A DNA stretch of 64,000 bases from Algoriphagus sp. (lineage in GTDB: Bacteria; Bacteroidota; Bacteroidia; Cytophagales; Cyclobacteriaceae). Shown one piece after another: positions 54,861 to 64,000 of the stretch (within the stretch, counting starts at the first letter, position 1; every line of letters begins with the position of its first letter). Location: the NCBI GenBank assembly GCA_029945945.1, contig JAQSDM010000005.1:955353-1019352 (forward strand), given 5' to 3'. The translations under genes and the position numbers were made by a program. The notes beneath the pieces were generated by a model, which saw only the letters and a program-made list of their open reading frames with translations, was not told the DNA's origin and made no database searches.

Positions 54861-54961
54861 AAAATTTCAGTTGATACTTTATAAATGAGTTTAGGTTTTT
54901 GTTTGAGACGATAAAGCTCCAGCTTTTGTTTTAAAGCTTCAAAAAAGTGCGGCGGTTCCAA
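54857..54961 (-). CDS. possible 34-aa ORF coupled to the YbjQ-like gene
   Basis: Starts with a TTG at 54961 and ends in TGA that overlaps the YbjQ-like ATG by 4 bp. The product ([19 protein letters not shown] and onward) is basic and amphipathic. No ATG is available and no Shine-Dalgarno is visible, so it may be chance. Confidence 0.25.
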   Translation of the reverse strand: MEPPHFFEALKQKLELYRLKQKPKLIYKVSTEIL

Positions 54962-55105
54962 AAATATTCAGGACAATTAACAGGTAAAAAATAGTATTTT
55001 CAATTCTTCGAAATCTAGGAAGGCAAGGTTAATAGTTATATTTTTAGTTTATTAAGTAGTTTAATTGCAAAAGTGAGAGTTAAAGGAGAAGTACCAAAGC
55101 GTTTT

Positions 55106-58100
55106 ATGAATCAATTCAAACAATTCGACATTTCTGATTTTTTTGATGCAATTCAAGATCCGCTCTTTTTGATCGATTCAGATGAAATTATTTTTTTCAA
55201 TCAATACTTCAAACAGGATTTCGAGTTACTAAACGATCATTGGAGAGACTTTTTTTCGGATGAAAAAATTATAAAAAACCTTGAAAATTTTTTTGAATCC
55301 GGTGAGCTTCCAAAAGGAGATTATATCAATTCGATCAAAGATAAATCCGGGAAGTCCCATAGGTATGAATGGAGTTTTATGAATCTCCCTTCCGGATATA
55401 ATTCCCGATTTCTGGTGGTAAAAGGCAGCAGGATTAAATTCTTTTCTGTGGAGTTTCAAGATGGAGATTTGGTAGACAAAGAGGCCATTATTAGTCACGA
55501 ATTAGGCTACATACAGAGTATTCTCAGCAACAGTCATGATTTGATTGCGATTTTAGACGGAACAGGAAAATATAAGTTTATCAGTCCTTCGGTAAGTGAA
55601 AAACTTGGCTTTCAGGTCGAGGATATTGTGGGTAAAAATTACCAGGACTTTATCGGAAGCGGTATAATTGAAATAATTAAAGGTGATTTTCGGGAAGTCT
55701 TGAAGACCGGAAAAGAAGTGAATATTGACTTTTGGATTCATAAGGAAAACGGAGAAAAACTGTACATCGAGAGTTTTGCCAAAAACCTGCATGACCATCC
55801 TCAAATACAGGGAATTCTCTTCAGCGCCCGTGAAATCACCGAATATGTGGAGACCGATCTTTCTTTGCAGCGGAGATTTGAAATTGAAAACCTGATCAAT
55901 AAGATATCTACGAAGCTAATCAACAGTCGCCTTCAGGACCTGGAGTATCATTTCAATGAATCACTCAAACTTTTCAGCGAGTTTCTCAAATCCAAAAAGT
56001 CCAAAATTTTAATTCTCAATAAAGAAACGCAGCAGTTTGAATTGCTTAATGAGTGGAAAATAATTCCTGATATTTCAGGATTATCTTATGAAGAATGTCA
56101 GAAACATATAAGTAATCAAAGAGCTTTCCTGGAGGAAGGAAAAGTTAAATTATTGACTCAGATTGGCCATAATGAGATTTCCGGGCTTCTCTTGATTCCG
56201 ATGGTTTCTTCTTCCAGAATTTTGGGTTTGATCAGTTTTGAGTTGGATCTGGCTAATTTTCAGTTTGCCGAAAAAGAGCTCCAAATCCTCAAGCAATTCG
56301 GAGATATTCTGGCTGGAGTATATGTGGGAAGCCAAATGACCCGGAGAATAGAGCGAAATGAAAACTTGCTGACAACTACGGAAATCCTGTCAAGATCAGG
56401 TTCCTGGACATTCAGTACGTTTCGAAATCGCTTCTTCATGTCCGGAGGTTTAGCCAATTTGTTTGGACTGGGAAGCCAACCAATATCAACTGAATTCACG
56501 ACTTTGATTTACCGAATCGAAAAACCTTACCGCAAGGAGTTTGTCCAAAACTTGAAAAATGTAATTAAGAAACCGGGCAAGTCATCCGGGGAATTTATTA
56601 TTACCAACAGGGAAGGCAAGTTGCTCAATATCAGCTACGAGATAGAATCCAAAAAAGACTTTTTGACTCAAGGAATTGAAGTTTTTGGATTCTGTAAGGA
56701 TATCACCCAAAAGCGGGATGCTGAGAATTATCTGAGATTGCAATCTCAGATTTTGGCCCAGGTAAGTGATCCTATTGTGGTAACCAATCCTGATCTGGAG
56801 GTGATCTATCTGAACGAAGCCGCAATTCAGGTTTGCTGCCCGGAAACAGCAAGAGCCTTCAATGGTCCGATCGGAAACCTGATTAAGCTTAATTCCCAAG
56901 ATGGGCTTTCTTTCGAATCCATCACTGCGAATTTGCAATTGGGTCAACCCGCCAAAGAAATTACATTTTTGGAAACCTTGCATACCAAATTCTCTCCTTT
57001 TGAAATCTCGGCCCAAATTATTCATGCAGATGGAAAAGAGGGAATTGGTTACTCGTTTATTCTCCATAGTCTGGCTGAAAAATATGAGAACGAGCAGATT
57101 TCAAAAAGGGCGCAGTTAATTGTCGAAAACAGCCCTGCGGTACTTTTCATAGTTGATCCGGAACTTGATTATAAGATCACCTACATCTCTGAAAACATCA
57201 ATCGCTTTGGCTACCAATCTAAGGAAATGATTCAAAATGGAGCATCGTTTTTAGATTTACTCCATCCAGAAGACGCTAGCTGGATTTTGAGGAATTCAAT
57301 CGATTCAAGGACGGATAGCGGCATTCCGGCATTTTCCGGTGAATACAGAATAAAAAAGGCAGACGGAACATACCTCTGGGTGGAAGATCAGACCACTGAA
57401 GTGTATGATGAACATGGTAATGTGATTCTTCACGAGGGACTCTTTCAGGATATTACTGACCGGAAAAAGCTCCAATTTTTTAACGAAGAGAAGGACAAGC
57501 AATACAGGTTGCTTGCTGCCAATATCCCCGGAAGCAATATTTTCTTGCTCGACAAACAAAGAAAATACATCCTGGCCGAGGGAACCAATTTTGAATTTTG
57601 GGGGATGAAGCGGGAAGATTTTGAAGGAAAATATATTCGGGAAATCTCTATTACCAATTATGAGGAAATAGATTTAATCCTTGATCGGGTCTATGAAAAT
57701 AGGGAAATCTATGAAAGTGAGTTTTTCTTTAAAGACAGATTTTATCAGCGGATAATCAGGCCAATTATTGAAAATGGAGAGGTTGAGTTTGCGCTGAGTA
57801 TTATTCGTGACATCAATGAGGAGCATCAGGCTAAAGAGAACTTAAAAAAATCAGAAGAAAAATACAGAAACCTCGTAGAGGAGTCTACTGAGATCATTTT
57901 CTCGCTTACTGATACGTTTCATTTGCATTATGTTTCACCCAATGTCAAGCAGTTTTTGGGCTATGAGGCGAATGAAGTTTTAGGATTGAGCATTTTCGAC
58001 TTCCTGAATCCTGAAGATTTGGACATATTCCAGTCCATGCTGGGGAGTTCAAAGGATTTTTTGGCAGAGAATCAATTCCTGGAATTCCGCTTGAGACACA

Positions 58101-59395
58101 AAGACGGAGAATACAGAGTCTTCAATTCTAATGGCAGAATGACTGAAGACAAACATGAGGGCAAGAGATTTTATACCGGAATTGCCCGGGATATTTCTAA
58201 ACTGAAAGAAGCTCAAAGAGAACTTTTTCATGCAAAAGAGAGAGCTGAGCAAGCTTCGATTGTCAAATCACAATTCCTCTCTGTCATGAGTCATGAGATC
58301 CGCACTCCAATGAATGCGGTGATAGGTTTGGCTCATTTCCTGATGGAAGAAGATCCTCGTCCTGACCAACTTGAGAACCTAAAAACACTTCAATTTTCCG
58401 CTGAGAATCTAATGGGATTGATCAGTGACATTCTGGATTACAGCAAAATAGAATCAGGGAAGGTTGAGTTGGAAGAAGTGCCTCTTGACCTCAGGAATCT
58501 GCTTCACAGGACTGTCCATTCTCATAGTTTTCAGGCCCTTGAGAAGTCACTTAAGATCAGTTGTGAAATAGACGAAAGCATCCCGGAGTTGTTAATTGGG
58601 GATCCGGTTCGATTGGGTCAGATAGTTAATAACCTGGTTTCCAACGCAATCAAGTTTACGGAAAAGGGTGCTGTTAGAATTGTCCTTCAGCAATCAATTT
58701 TGGAGAATGGAAAGTCCGCTATTAAGTTCTCGTTTGAAGATTCAGGTATTGGAATTCCTCAAGAAAAATTGGGAACCATTTTTGAAGCTTTTACTCAGGC
58801 GTCCTCTTCCACTACCCGAAAATATGGAGGAACAGGTTTGGGATTGGCGATTGTCAAGCGTCTGGTTGAGCTGCATGGGGGAGAGATTATAGTCCACTCA
58901 GGCCATCCAACCGGTAGTGTTTTTGAGTTTACTTTAGAATTTAAAATTGTGGAAGAAAGCATAAAATCCAAGTCATTCGGGAAGATAGTCCAGCCCAAGT
59001 CTTTGCAGGAAGCTTCGATTCTTGTCGCTGAGGATAATATTGTAAATCAAATTCTGATTCAAAAATTCCTCACCAAATGGAACGCTGGAAAACTGGTCAT
59101 TGCCTCGGATGGTCAGCAGGCGTTGGATCTTTATAATTCCGGCTATTTCAACATCGTTTTGTTGGATTTGCAAATGCCAAGGTTAGATGGATTTTCTGTA
59201 GCCAAAGCCATAAGAAATCACCCGGATCCGGAAAAAAGGGATGTGCCCATTTTAGCGCTCACAGCTTCTTCTTTACATGAAGTCAAACAAGAAATGGAAG
59301 AAGCAGGGATCGATGATTTTATTCCTAAGCCATTTACTCCGGAAGCTCTTTACGAAAAGCTTGTCAATTACCTAAATCCAAAAGTTCAGGAATAA
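55106..59395 (+). CDS. multi-PAS hybrid sensor histidine kinase with receiver domain
   Basis: 1429 residues from the ATG at 55106 (a GTG at 55073 is the alternative; AGGAG at about 55085 is 17 bp before the ATG). No membrane helix is apparent, so it is probably soluble. Seven or so PAS-like units and one GAF domain (about 260-395) lead to the phospho-acceptor helix SHEIRTPMNA (His1063), a HATPase with NNLVSNAIKFTEKG, DSGIGIP and GGTGLGLAIVKRLVELHGG, and a C-terminal receiver with Asp1354 in LLDLQMPRLDG. It autophosphorylates His and passes the phosphate to its own receiver; the signal and output are unknown. No cognate regulator gene is adjacent. Confidence 0.92.
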   Translation: MNQFKQFDISDFFDAIQDPLFLIDSDEIIFFNQYFKQDFELLNDHWRDFFSDEKIIKNLENFFESGELPKGDYINSIKDKSGKSHRYEWSFMNLPSGYNSRFLVVKGSRIKFFSVEFQDGDLVDKEAIISHELGYIQSILSNSHDLIAILDGTGKYKFISPSVSEKLGFQVEDIVGKNYQDFIGSGIIEIIKGDFREVLKTGKEVNIDFWIHKENGEKLYIESFAKNLHDHPQIQGILFSAREITEYVETDLSLQRRFEIENLINKISTKLINSRLQDLEYHFNESLKLFSEFLKSKKSKILILNKETQQFELLNEWKIIPDISGLSYEECQKHISNQRAFLEEGKVKLLTQIGHNEISGLLLIPMVSSSRILGLISFELDLANFQFAEKELQILKQFGDILAGVYVGSQMTRRIERNENLLTTTEILSRSGSWTFSTFRNRFFMSGGLANLFGLGSQPISTEFTTLIYRIEKPYRKEFVQNLKNVIKKPGKSSGEFIITNREGKLLNISYEIESKKDFLTQGIEVFGFCKDITQKRDAENYLRLQSQILAQVSDPIVVTNPDLEVIYLNEAAIQVCCPETARAFNGPIGNLIKLNSQDGLSFESITANLQLGQPAKEITFLETLHTKFSPFEISAQIIHADGKEGIGYSFILHSLAEKYENEQISKRAQLIVENSPAVLFIVDPELDYKITYISENINRFGYQSKEMIQNGASFLDLLHPEDASWILRNSIDSRTDSGIPAFSGEYRIKKADGTYLWVEDQTTEVYDEHGNVILHEGLFQDITDRKKLQFFNEEKDKQYRLLAANIPGSNIFLLDKQRKYILAEGTNFEFWGMKREDFEGKYIREISITNYEEIDLILDRVYENREIYESEFFFKDRFYQRIIRPIIENGEVEFALSIIRDINEEHQAKENLKKSEEKYRNLVEESTEIIFSLTDTFHLHYVSPNVKQFLGYEANEVLGLSIFDFLNPEDLDIFQSMLGSSKDFLAENQFLEFRLRHKDGEYRVFNSNGRMTEDKHEGKRFYTGIARDISKLKEAQRELFHAKERAEQASIVKSQFLSVMSHEIRTPMNAVIGLAHFLMEEDPRPDQLENLKTLQFSAENLMGLISDILDYSKIESGKVELEEVPLDLRNLLHRTVHSHSFQALEKSLKISCEIDESIPELLIGDPVRLGQIVNNLVSNAIKFTEKGAVRIVLQQSILENGKSAIKFSFEDSGIGIPQEKLGTIFEAFTQASSSTTRKYGGTGLGLAIVKRLVELHGGEIIVHSGHPTGSVFEFTLEFKIVEESIKSKSFGKIVQPKSLQEASILVAEDNIVNQILIQKFLTKWNAGKLVIASDGQQALDLYNSGYFNIVLLDLQMPRLDGFSVAKAIRNHPDPEKRDVPILALTASSLHEVKQEMEEAGIDDFIPKPFTPEALYEKLVNYLNPKVQE

Positions 59396-59466
59396 TTTTC
59401 TGTTTAGCATTAATTTTGCCAATAGGCTTGAGATAGTACACTAGCCTTCCGACAAACCCTTTGTTC

Positions 59467-60783
59467 ATGCCAATATTTTTCAGAATTGCCATTCTTGTCC
59501 TTTTTCAGGGGATTGCGATTTCTTTGAGCGCTCAGCAATTGGTTTCCAAACGATCTTCCTTCTATGTAGTCGCTGGTACTTCTGGTGCCAAATTGAATCA
59601 GTTTGACAAAATGCTGGCAGAGCGAGGATTGTCCGGACTTAGGAACCGTTACCAAACGATTGGTCTGGGCTATCAGGCCAGGATCAATGACTTTGTACTT
59701 GGGATGGAATTGTATCAAAATCTCGGGAAAAAAAGTGAGCTGGATAATTATACGCTGAGTTACCGAACGAGCAGGGCTTTGATAAATGTTGGCTACGCAT
59801 TTACTGAGGAGTCCCGTTTTCAACTCATCCACTACATGTCTCTGGGTGTTGGATATTTGAATTTTCAAATGCTTCCGGATGAGCAGGAAGATAATTTGCA
59901 ATACTTTTTAGCTGATCCTGCGGAAGGATTTGTCCTTCGAAAAAAGGATATCCAGAAAGGAACTTCAAACTATGGGAATTTTTTGACAGAAATCGGATTT
60001 CAGTTGAGTTACGATTTTGATCTGCCGGGAAGAGAAGAAGCGGTTCAGATAATGGCCAAAATGGGTTATTCCTTCAGTCCGTTCGAAGGGAAATGGAACA
60101 TGTCAGGTGTGTCATTTGATAATACCCAAAGTGGAGCATTTGTGAGGGTAGGAGCTGGTATTTCGCTTCCTGACCGCAATTTCTTTTACAAAGATGCCAC
60201 ATTAGGAATCCATTTAATTAAGGCAATCCATTTCACCACTCCCCAAGATTTCAATGAGCAGTTGGTGGCTGCCGGATATAATCCTCTTGAAGGCTCTCCT
60301 TCAAATTTTGGTTTGAGGATTTTGGGAGAAACGGAAAGATTGCTTTATGGGGCGGAAGTTTACAATCTATCTCAAAGCGGAAGTGCCAGTAATACTCATT
60401 CACAAACTCTCAATAGTCTCCGTGTGTATGCCAATGGCGGCCTAAAATTCCTTCAATTCAAAAATTTTGGATTGGGAGGACTTGCCGGACTTGGTTTTGG
60501 AAATGTGAGATACACGTTGTCCCAAAACATCAAACCCGATTTTCCTGAATTGTTGGAGCAAAGAGATTTTGATGGTTATCTGAAAAAAAACGGTTTGATG
60601 CTGAAGCCTGAGGTTTTTGCTGAGTACGGGCTACCCATGACAAAAAGAAAGTTTTTTGACCTTGTTTTCACAGCAGCGGCAGGATACGAGTTGCCAGTAG
60701 GGGGATATAAATTAGGGGAATTTGACATGGTCAATTACATGGCCGGACCTTATCTGAGTTTTGGAATTGGAGTAAGACCTTAA
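59467..60783 (+). CDS. outer-membrane beta-barrel-like protein of unknown function
   Basis: 438 residues from the ATG at 59467, which opens a signal peptide (PIFFRIAILVLFQGIAISLSAQ). The mature protein is made of alternating amphipathic strands (FYVVAGTSGAKLN, RALINVGYAFTEESRF, GLGGLAGLGFGNVRY) and ends with the strand AGPYLSFGIGVRP. This is the composition of an outer-membrane barrel. No family is recognised. Confidence 0.7.
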   Translation: MPIFFRIAILVLFQGIAISLSAQQLVSKRSSFYVVAGTSGAKLNQFDKMLAERGLSGLRNRYQTIGLGYQARINDFVLGMELYQNLGKKSELDNYTLSYRTSRALINVGYAFTEESRFQLIHYMSLGVGYLNFQMLPDEQEDNLQYFLADPAEGFVLRKKDIQKGTSNYGNFLTEIGFQLSYDFDLPGREEAVQIMAKMGYSFSPFEGKWNMSGVSFDNTQSGAFVRVGAGISLPDRNFFYKDATLGIHLIKAIHFTTPQDFNEQLVAAGYNPLEGSPSNFGLRILGETERLLYGAEVYNLSQSGSASNTHSQTLNSLRVYANGGLKFLQFKNFGLGGLAGLGFGNVRYTLSQNIKPDFPELLEQRDFDGYLKKNGLMLKPEVFAEYGLPMTKRKFFDLVFTAAAGYELPVGGYKLGEFDMVNYMAGPYLSFGIGVRP

Positions 60784-60795
60784 TTTTTGATTCGC

Positions 60796-60826
60796 AAAAA
60801 ACCCAATTACTTTGGGGTGATTTTTT
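60796..60826 (+). terminator. probable terminator after the outer-membrane protein gene
   Basis: AAAAAACCCAA and TTGGGGTGATTTTTT form an imperfect stem with a short loop and a T6 tail, 15 bp after the stop codon. Confidence 0.5.
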
Positions 60827-60857
60827 AAAATATAGACTTATTTTTTGTCAAAATGCT

Positions 60858-60865
60858 TACATTTG
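60858..60865 (+). promoter_or_regulatory. -7 box TACATTTG of the metH riboswitch transcript
   Basis: A perfect TAnnTTTG whose predicted start falls at the first base of the aptamer. Confidence 0.6.
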
Positions 60866-60869
60866 TGCT

Positions 60870-60966
60870 GCTTATCGAGAAAGACCGAGGGAAGGGCCCT
60901 ACGACGTCTTAGCAACCTGAGTCAAGGTGCTAACTCCCATTTCGGAAATGCCGGAAAAAGATGAGC
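60870..60966 (+). promoter_or_regulatory. SAM-I riboswitch aptamer (S-box) upstream of metH
   Basis: P1 forms from GCTTATC (60870-60876) and GATGAGC (60960-60966). Between them lie the conserved SAM-I blocks: CGAGA, GAGGGA, GCCC, the AGCAACC strand, GGTGCTAA and CCCATTTCGGAAATG as a P4-like hairpin. SAM binding should close the switch when methionine is plentiful. The 66 nt from 60967 to the ATG at 61033 form the expression platform; I see no clear terminator there, so control may be at translation. Confidence 0.88.
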
Positions 60967-61032
60967 GGACTTAGTACTAGTTACTTTTATCCGTGTTTTG
61001 CTCGATTAGCTTTTTGAATTAACGATAACAGC

Positions 61033-62085
61033 ATGCAAAACAGAACGGAAACCCTGCTTCAACAAATTTCTAGACGAATTTTGATCCTTGACGGAGCGAT
61101 GGGCACCATGATTCAACGCTATAATTTAACCGAGGAAGATTTTCGGACTCCCGAACTGGCCTCTCACCACAAGTCACTCAAAGGGAATAATGATTTATTG
61201 TCTCTGAGCAGACCTGATATCATTAAACAGATTCATCGCGAATACCTGGAAGCGGGAGCTGATATCATTGAAACCAATACTTTTTCGGGAACCACTATCG
61301 CTCAGGAGGATTATGGATTGTCTCACCTGGCATATGCGATTAACTTTGAATCGGCAAAATTGGCGCGGGAAGTGGCAGAGGAATTCACTGCAAAAGATCC
61401 ATCCAAACCAAGATTTGTAGCCGGAGCAATCGGTCCTACAAACAAAACGGCTTCCTTATCCCCGGATGTCAATGATCCCGGCTATCGGGCGATTACTTTT
61501 GATCAACTCGCAGAGGCGTATTCAGAACAAGTAAGAGGCTTGCTCGATGGTGGTTCAGACATCATTCTGGTTGAAACAATTTTTGATACACTGAATGCGA
61601 AAGCAGCGCTTTATGCAATTCAGGATGTGTATGAGCAGCGAGGAATTCCCCTGGACCCCAAAGAAGGAGGGATCCCAATCATGATTTCAGGTACAATTAC
61701 GGACGCGTCAGGCCGAACACTTTCCGGTCAGACTACTGAAGCTTTCCTGATTTCAATTTCACATGTTCCATTGCTTTCTGTTGGACTGAATTGTGCCCTT
61801 GGAGCCAAAGAGTTGAGACCTTATCTGAAAGTTTTGGCGCAAAAAGCACCATTCTACGTAAGTGCCTACCCAAATGCAGGTTTGCCAAATGAGTTTGGTC
61901 AATATGATCAAGGAGCAAATGAAATGGCTGATCAGGTCAGAGATTTTCTGAAAGAAGGAATGTTAAACATCCTTGGAGGTTGCTGTGGCACTACGCCCGA
62001 CCACATTCGTGCATTGGCACATATGGCGGAAAATTTCCAGCCAAGAAAATTACAGGAAGAAATTAAAGAAGAAGCACTGGACTGA
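61033..62085 (+). CDS. metH: methionine synthase N-terminal unit (homocysteine S-methyltransferase domain)
   Basis: 350 residues, the homocysteine-binding barrel of MetH as a separate protein. [49 protein letters not shown] and [11 protein letters not shown] are conserved. The zinc-binding cysteines are in GLNCALGA and [10 protein letters not shown]. It lacks the pterin and B12 modules, which are encoded by the next gene 4 bp downstream. It is controlled by the SAM-I riboswitch upstream. Confidence 0.95.
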   Translation: MQNRTETLLQQISRRILILDGAMGTMIQRYNLTEEDFRTPELASHHKSLKGNNDLLSLSRPDIIKQIHREYLEAGADIIETNTFSGTTIAQEDYGLSHLAYAINFESAKLAREVAEEFTAKDPSKPRFVAGAIGPTNKTASLSPDVNDPGYRAITFDQLAEAYSEQVRGLLDGGSDIILVETIFDTLNAKAALYAIQDVYEQRGIPLDPKEGGIPIMISGTITDASGRTLSGQTTEAFLISISHVPLLSVGLNCALGAKELRPYLKVLAQKAPFYVSAYPNAGLPNEFGQYDQGANEMADQVRDFLKEGMLNILGGCCGTTPDHIRALAHMAENFQPRKLQEEIKEEALD

Positions 62086-62089
62086 GGAG

Positions 62090-64000
62090 ATGGAAAACTA
62101 TATGAAACTATCGGGTCTGGAACCTTTGATTCTGACACCCGAAATCAATTTTGTCAACATAGGTGAGCGAACCAATATCACCGGATCAAAGAAATTTGCC
62201 CGTCTGATTCTGAACGGAAACTATGACGAGGCGCTCGAAGTAGCACTTGACCAGGTTCGCGGAGGCGCGCAAGTACTTGATGTCTGCATGGACGAAGGCA
62301 TGCTCGACGGAGAAGCGGCTATGGTCAAGTTTCTTAATTTGATTGCCTCAGAACCGGAAATAAGCCGAATTCCGATCATGATTGATAGCTCCAAATGGAG
62401 CATTATCGTTGCCGGACTGAAATGTGTCCAGGGCAAAGGAATCGTGAATTCTATTTCCATGAAAAATGGGGAAGAGGAATTTATCAACCAAGCCAAAACG
62501 ATTAAGAAGTTTGGTGCAGCGGTTGTCGTGATGGCTTTTGATGAGAAAGGTCAGGCGGATTCCTACGAAAGGAGAATCGAAATCTGCGAGAGAAGCTATA
62601 GAATCCTGGTGGATCGTGTGAAGTTTAATCCGCAGGATATCATTTTTGATCCGAATATTTTCCCGGTCGCAACCGGAATGGATGAGCATAGACGGAATGC
62701 CCTGGATTTCTTTTTGGCCACCAAATGGATCAAAGAAAATCTACCCGGAGCCAAAGTCAGTGGCGGAGTGAGCAATGTAAGTTTCTCCTTCCGAGGCAAT
62801 GACCCTGTAAGAGAAGCCATGCATGCAGCTTTCCTTTACCATGCAATCCATCATGGAATGACCATGGGAATAGTGAATCCTACCATGCTGGAGGTCTATG
62901 CCGATATTCCGAAAGACTTACTTGATCGGGTGGAAGATGTTCTTTTTGACCGGAGGGAAGATGCTACGGAAAGATTGTTGGAATTTGCCGAGACGGTAAA
63001 AGCCTCAGGTAAGAAAGAAGTAGCCAATGAAGTCTGGAGAACTGACCCTGTTGGAAAAAGAATCGAGCATGCGCTGGTCAAAGGTATTTTGGATTATATA
63101 GTTGAGGATACCGAAGCCGCGAGATTAGAGTTAGTTAATCCCCTGAAAGTCATCGAAGGTCCACTGATGGACGGGATGAACGTGGTGGGAGATCTCTTTG
63201 GCGAAGGTAAAATGTTCCTTCCTCAGGTGGTGAAATCCGCCCGCGTAATGAAAAGAGCGGTTGCGTATCTGGAGCCTTTCATGCCATTGCCGGAAGAGGG
63301 ACAGGAGGCTTCCTCACTGAAGAAAATCTTGTTGGCGACCGTTAAAGGCGATGTTCACGACATTGGAAAAAATATCGTAGGAGTGGTTTTAGCATGCAAC
63401 AGCTACCAAATCATCGATCTTGGTGTGATGGTGGATGCACAGAAAATCATTGACGAAGCCATCAAAAATAAAGTCGATATCATCGGATTGAGCGGGTTAA
63501 TTACTCCATCTCTGGATGAGATGGTCAATGTGGCTTCTGAGATGGAGCGTCAGGGACTGAAGATTCCATTGCTGATTGGTGGCGCGACTACGTCGAGAAT
63601 CCATACCGCAGTCAAGGTTGACCCGGTTTATTCTGGGATAGTCATTCATGTTACGGATGCAAGTAAATCTGTTCCAATTGCCGGAGAATGTATTTCTGAA
63701 GAAACGAAAGAGGAATACCGTCTGAAAATAAAGGAAACGTATCGCCTTCTCCGAATCGAGCACGAATCCAAGCAATCCCTCAAGCAACTCGTGACTTACG
63801 AGGAAGCCAAAGCAAATCCGGTTGTAATAGACTGGGCTGCTTTCCCTCCCGTAAAACCCGCAAAACTTGGGAATACGGTTTTGAAGAATCTGGATTTGGA
63901 AGTTCTGAGAAAATACATTGACTGGACGCCCTTCTTCAGCACCTGGATGCTGAGTGGAAAATATCCTAAAATCCTCGAAGATCCGATAGTGGGCGAGGAA
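62090..64000 (+). CDS. metH: methionine synthase C-terminal unit (pterin, B12 and activation modules), 3'-truncated
   Basis: Open from the ATG at 62090 to the window edge (637 codons seen). It contains the folate-binding barrel ([36 protein letters not shown]), a helical cap, the cobalamin domain with the axial His423 in [21 protein letters not shown] and GGATTSR, and the start of the activation domain, which continues beyond 64000. With the preceding unit it would rebuild full MetH, which methylates homocysteine from methyltetrahydrofolate using B12. The split between two adjacent genes is intact on both sides, so it is a genuine two-subunit form rather than a frameshift. Confidence 0.93.
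   Translation, partial: MENYMKLSGLEPLILTPEINFVNIGERTNITGSKKFARLILNGNYDEALEVALDQVRGGAQVLDVCMDEGMLDGEAAMVKFLNLIASEPEISRIPIMIDSSKWSIIVAGLKCVQGKGIVNSISMKNGEEEFINQAKTIKKFGAAVVVMAFDEKGQADSYERRIEICERSYRILVDRVKFNPQDIIFDPNIFPVATGMDEHRRNALDFFLATKWIKENLPGAKVSGGVSNVSFSFRGNDPVREAMHAAFLYHAIHHGMTMGIVNPTMLEVYADIPKDLLDRVEDVLFDRREDATERLLEFAETVKASGKKEVANEVWRTDPVGKRIEHALVKGILDYIVEDTEAARLELVNPLKVIEGPLMDGMNVVGDLFGEGKMFLPQVVKSARVMKRAVAYLEPFMPLPEEGQEASSLKKILLATVKGDVHDIGKNIVGVVLACNSYQIIDLGVMVDAQKIIDEAIKNKVDIIGLSGLITPSLDEMVNVASEMERQGLKIPLLIGGATTSRIHTAVKVDPVYSGIVIHVTDASKSVPIAGECISEETKEEYRLKIKETYRLLRIEHESKQSLKQLVTYEEAKANPVVIDWAAFPPVKPAKLGNTVLKNLDLEVLRKYIDWTPFFSTWMLSGKYPKILEDPIVGEE

Noticed and set aside
62083..62092. 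Frameshift or sequencing error splitting metH
   Set aside because: Both halves keep full motifs, with a proper stop and a proper ATG 4 bp apart in an SD-like GAGGAG context; a two-gene form is more likely.

Overview
The window reads as chromosomal DNA of a Bacteroidota bacterium, most like the Cytophagales (Cyclobacteriaceae/Algoriphagus type). I infer this from gene content and from recurrent TAnnTTTG -7 promoter boxes with few strong Shine-Dalgarno sequences. I cannot assign a species. Coding density is high and mixed on both strands. I saw no tRNA, rRNA, CRISPR array, IS element or prophage.

Layout. 1-2.7 kb: 3' part of a CHAT-protease/TPR protein that starts outside the window. 2.7-9.4 kb: mgsA-pfkA, oligopeptidase B, mscL, an ECF sigma / membrane protein / Spy-like set, and a tandem universal stress protein. 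9.6-9.8 kb: an unannotated structured small RNA with promoter, pairing ends and terminator (6S-like in shape). 9.8-16.4 kb: a polysaccharide flippase, an iron block (feoA, feoB, a 38-aa FeoB-associated protein) and a TonB-dependent receptor. 16.5-21.9 kb: a sulfide/sulfane-sulfur block with type II sulfide:quinone oxidoreductase, a Crp/Fnr regulator, a universal stress protein, TauE/SafE, a fatty-acid-hydroxylase-family protein, an 86-aa membrane protein and a rhodanese. 22-25.6 kb: a DUF4394 lipoprotein, then a DUF2805 / photolyase-like / DUF2256 cluster. 26-32.8 kb: TPR protein, Lrp regulator, NUDIX, MATE, M24 peptidase, MFS. 32.8-42.6 kb: a long minus-strand run with prfB (programmed frameshift), ilvE, cobalamin adenosyltransferase, ABC ATPase, membrane-TPR protein, gatC, plsC, truncated globin and an NfeD protease. 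42.9-60.8 kb: LysM protein, DUF2400 protein, ATP-grasp/pepA/esterase set, aceK, NUDIX, DUF819, a small ferredoxin, a large hybrid histidine kinase and an outer-membrane protein. 60.8-64 kb: a SAM-I riboswitch ahead of a two-gene methionine synthase; the second gene runs off the right edge.

The strongest new observation is in the sulfur block. All five transcription units there carry a Crp-type GTGA-N6-TCAC-like palindrome. In every case its centre lies exactly 29.5 bp upstream of the first T of a -7-like box, about 50 bp before the start codon. This geometry implies one class II-activated regulon run by the resident Crp/Fnr protein, which has clustered cysteines in its sensor domain. It also places the hydroxylase-like protein and the 86-aa membrane protein inside a sulfide response. 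The second is the ~195-nt RNA at 9617-9812. Other points are the RF2 frameshift site, the riboswitch-controlled split metH, and the photolyase-like protein flanked by two small conserved proteins.
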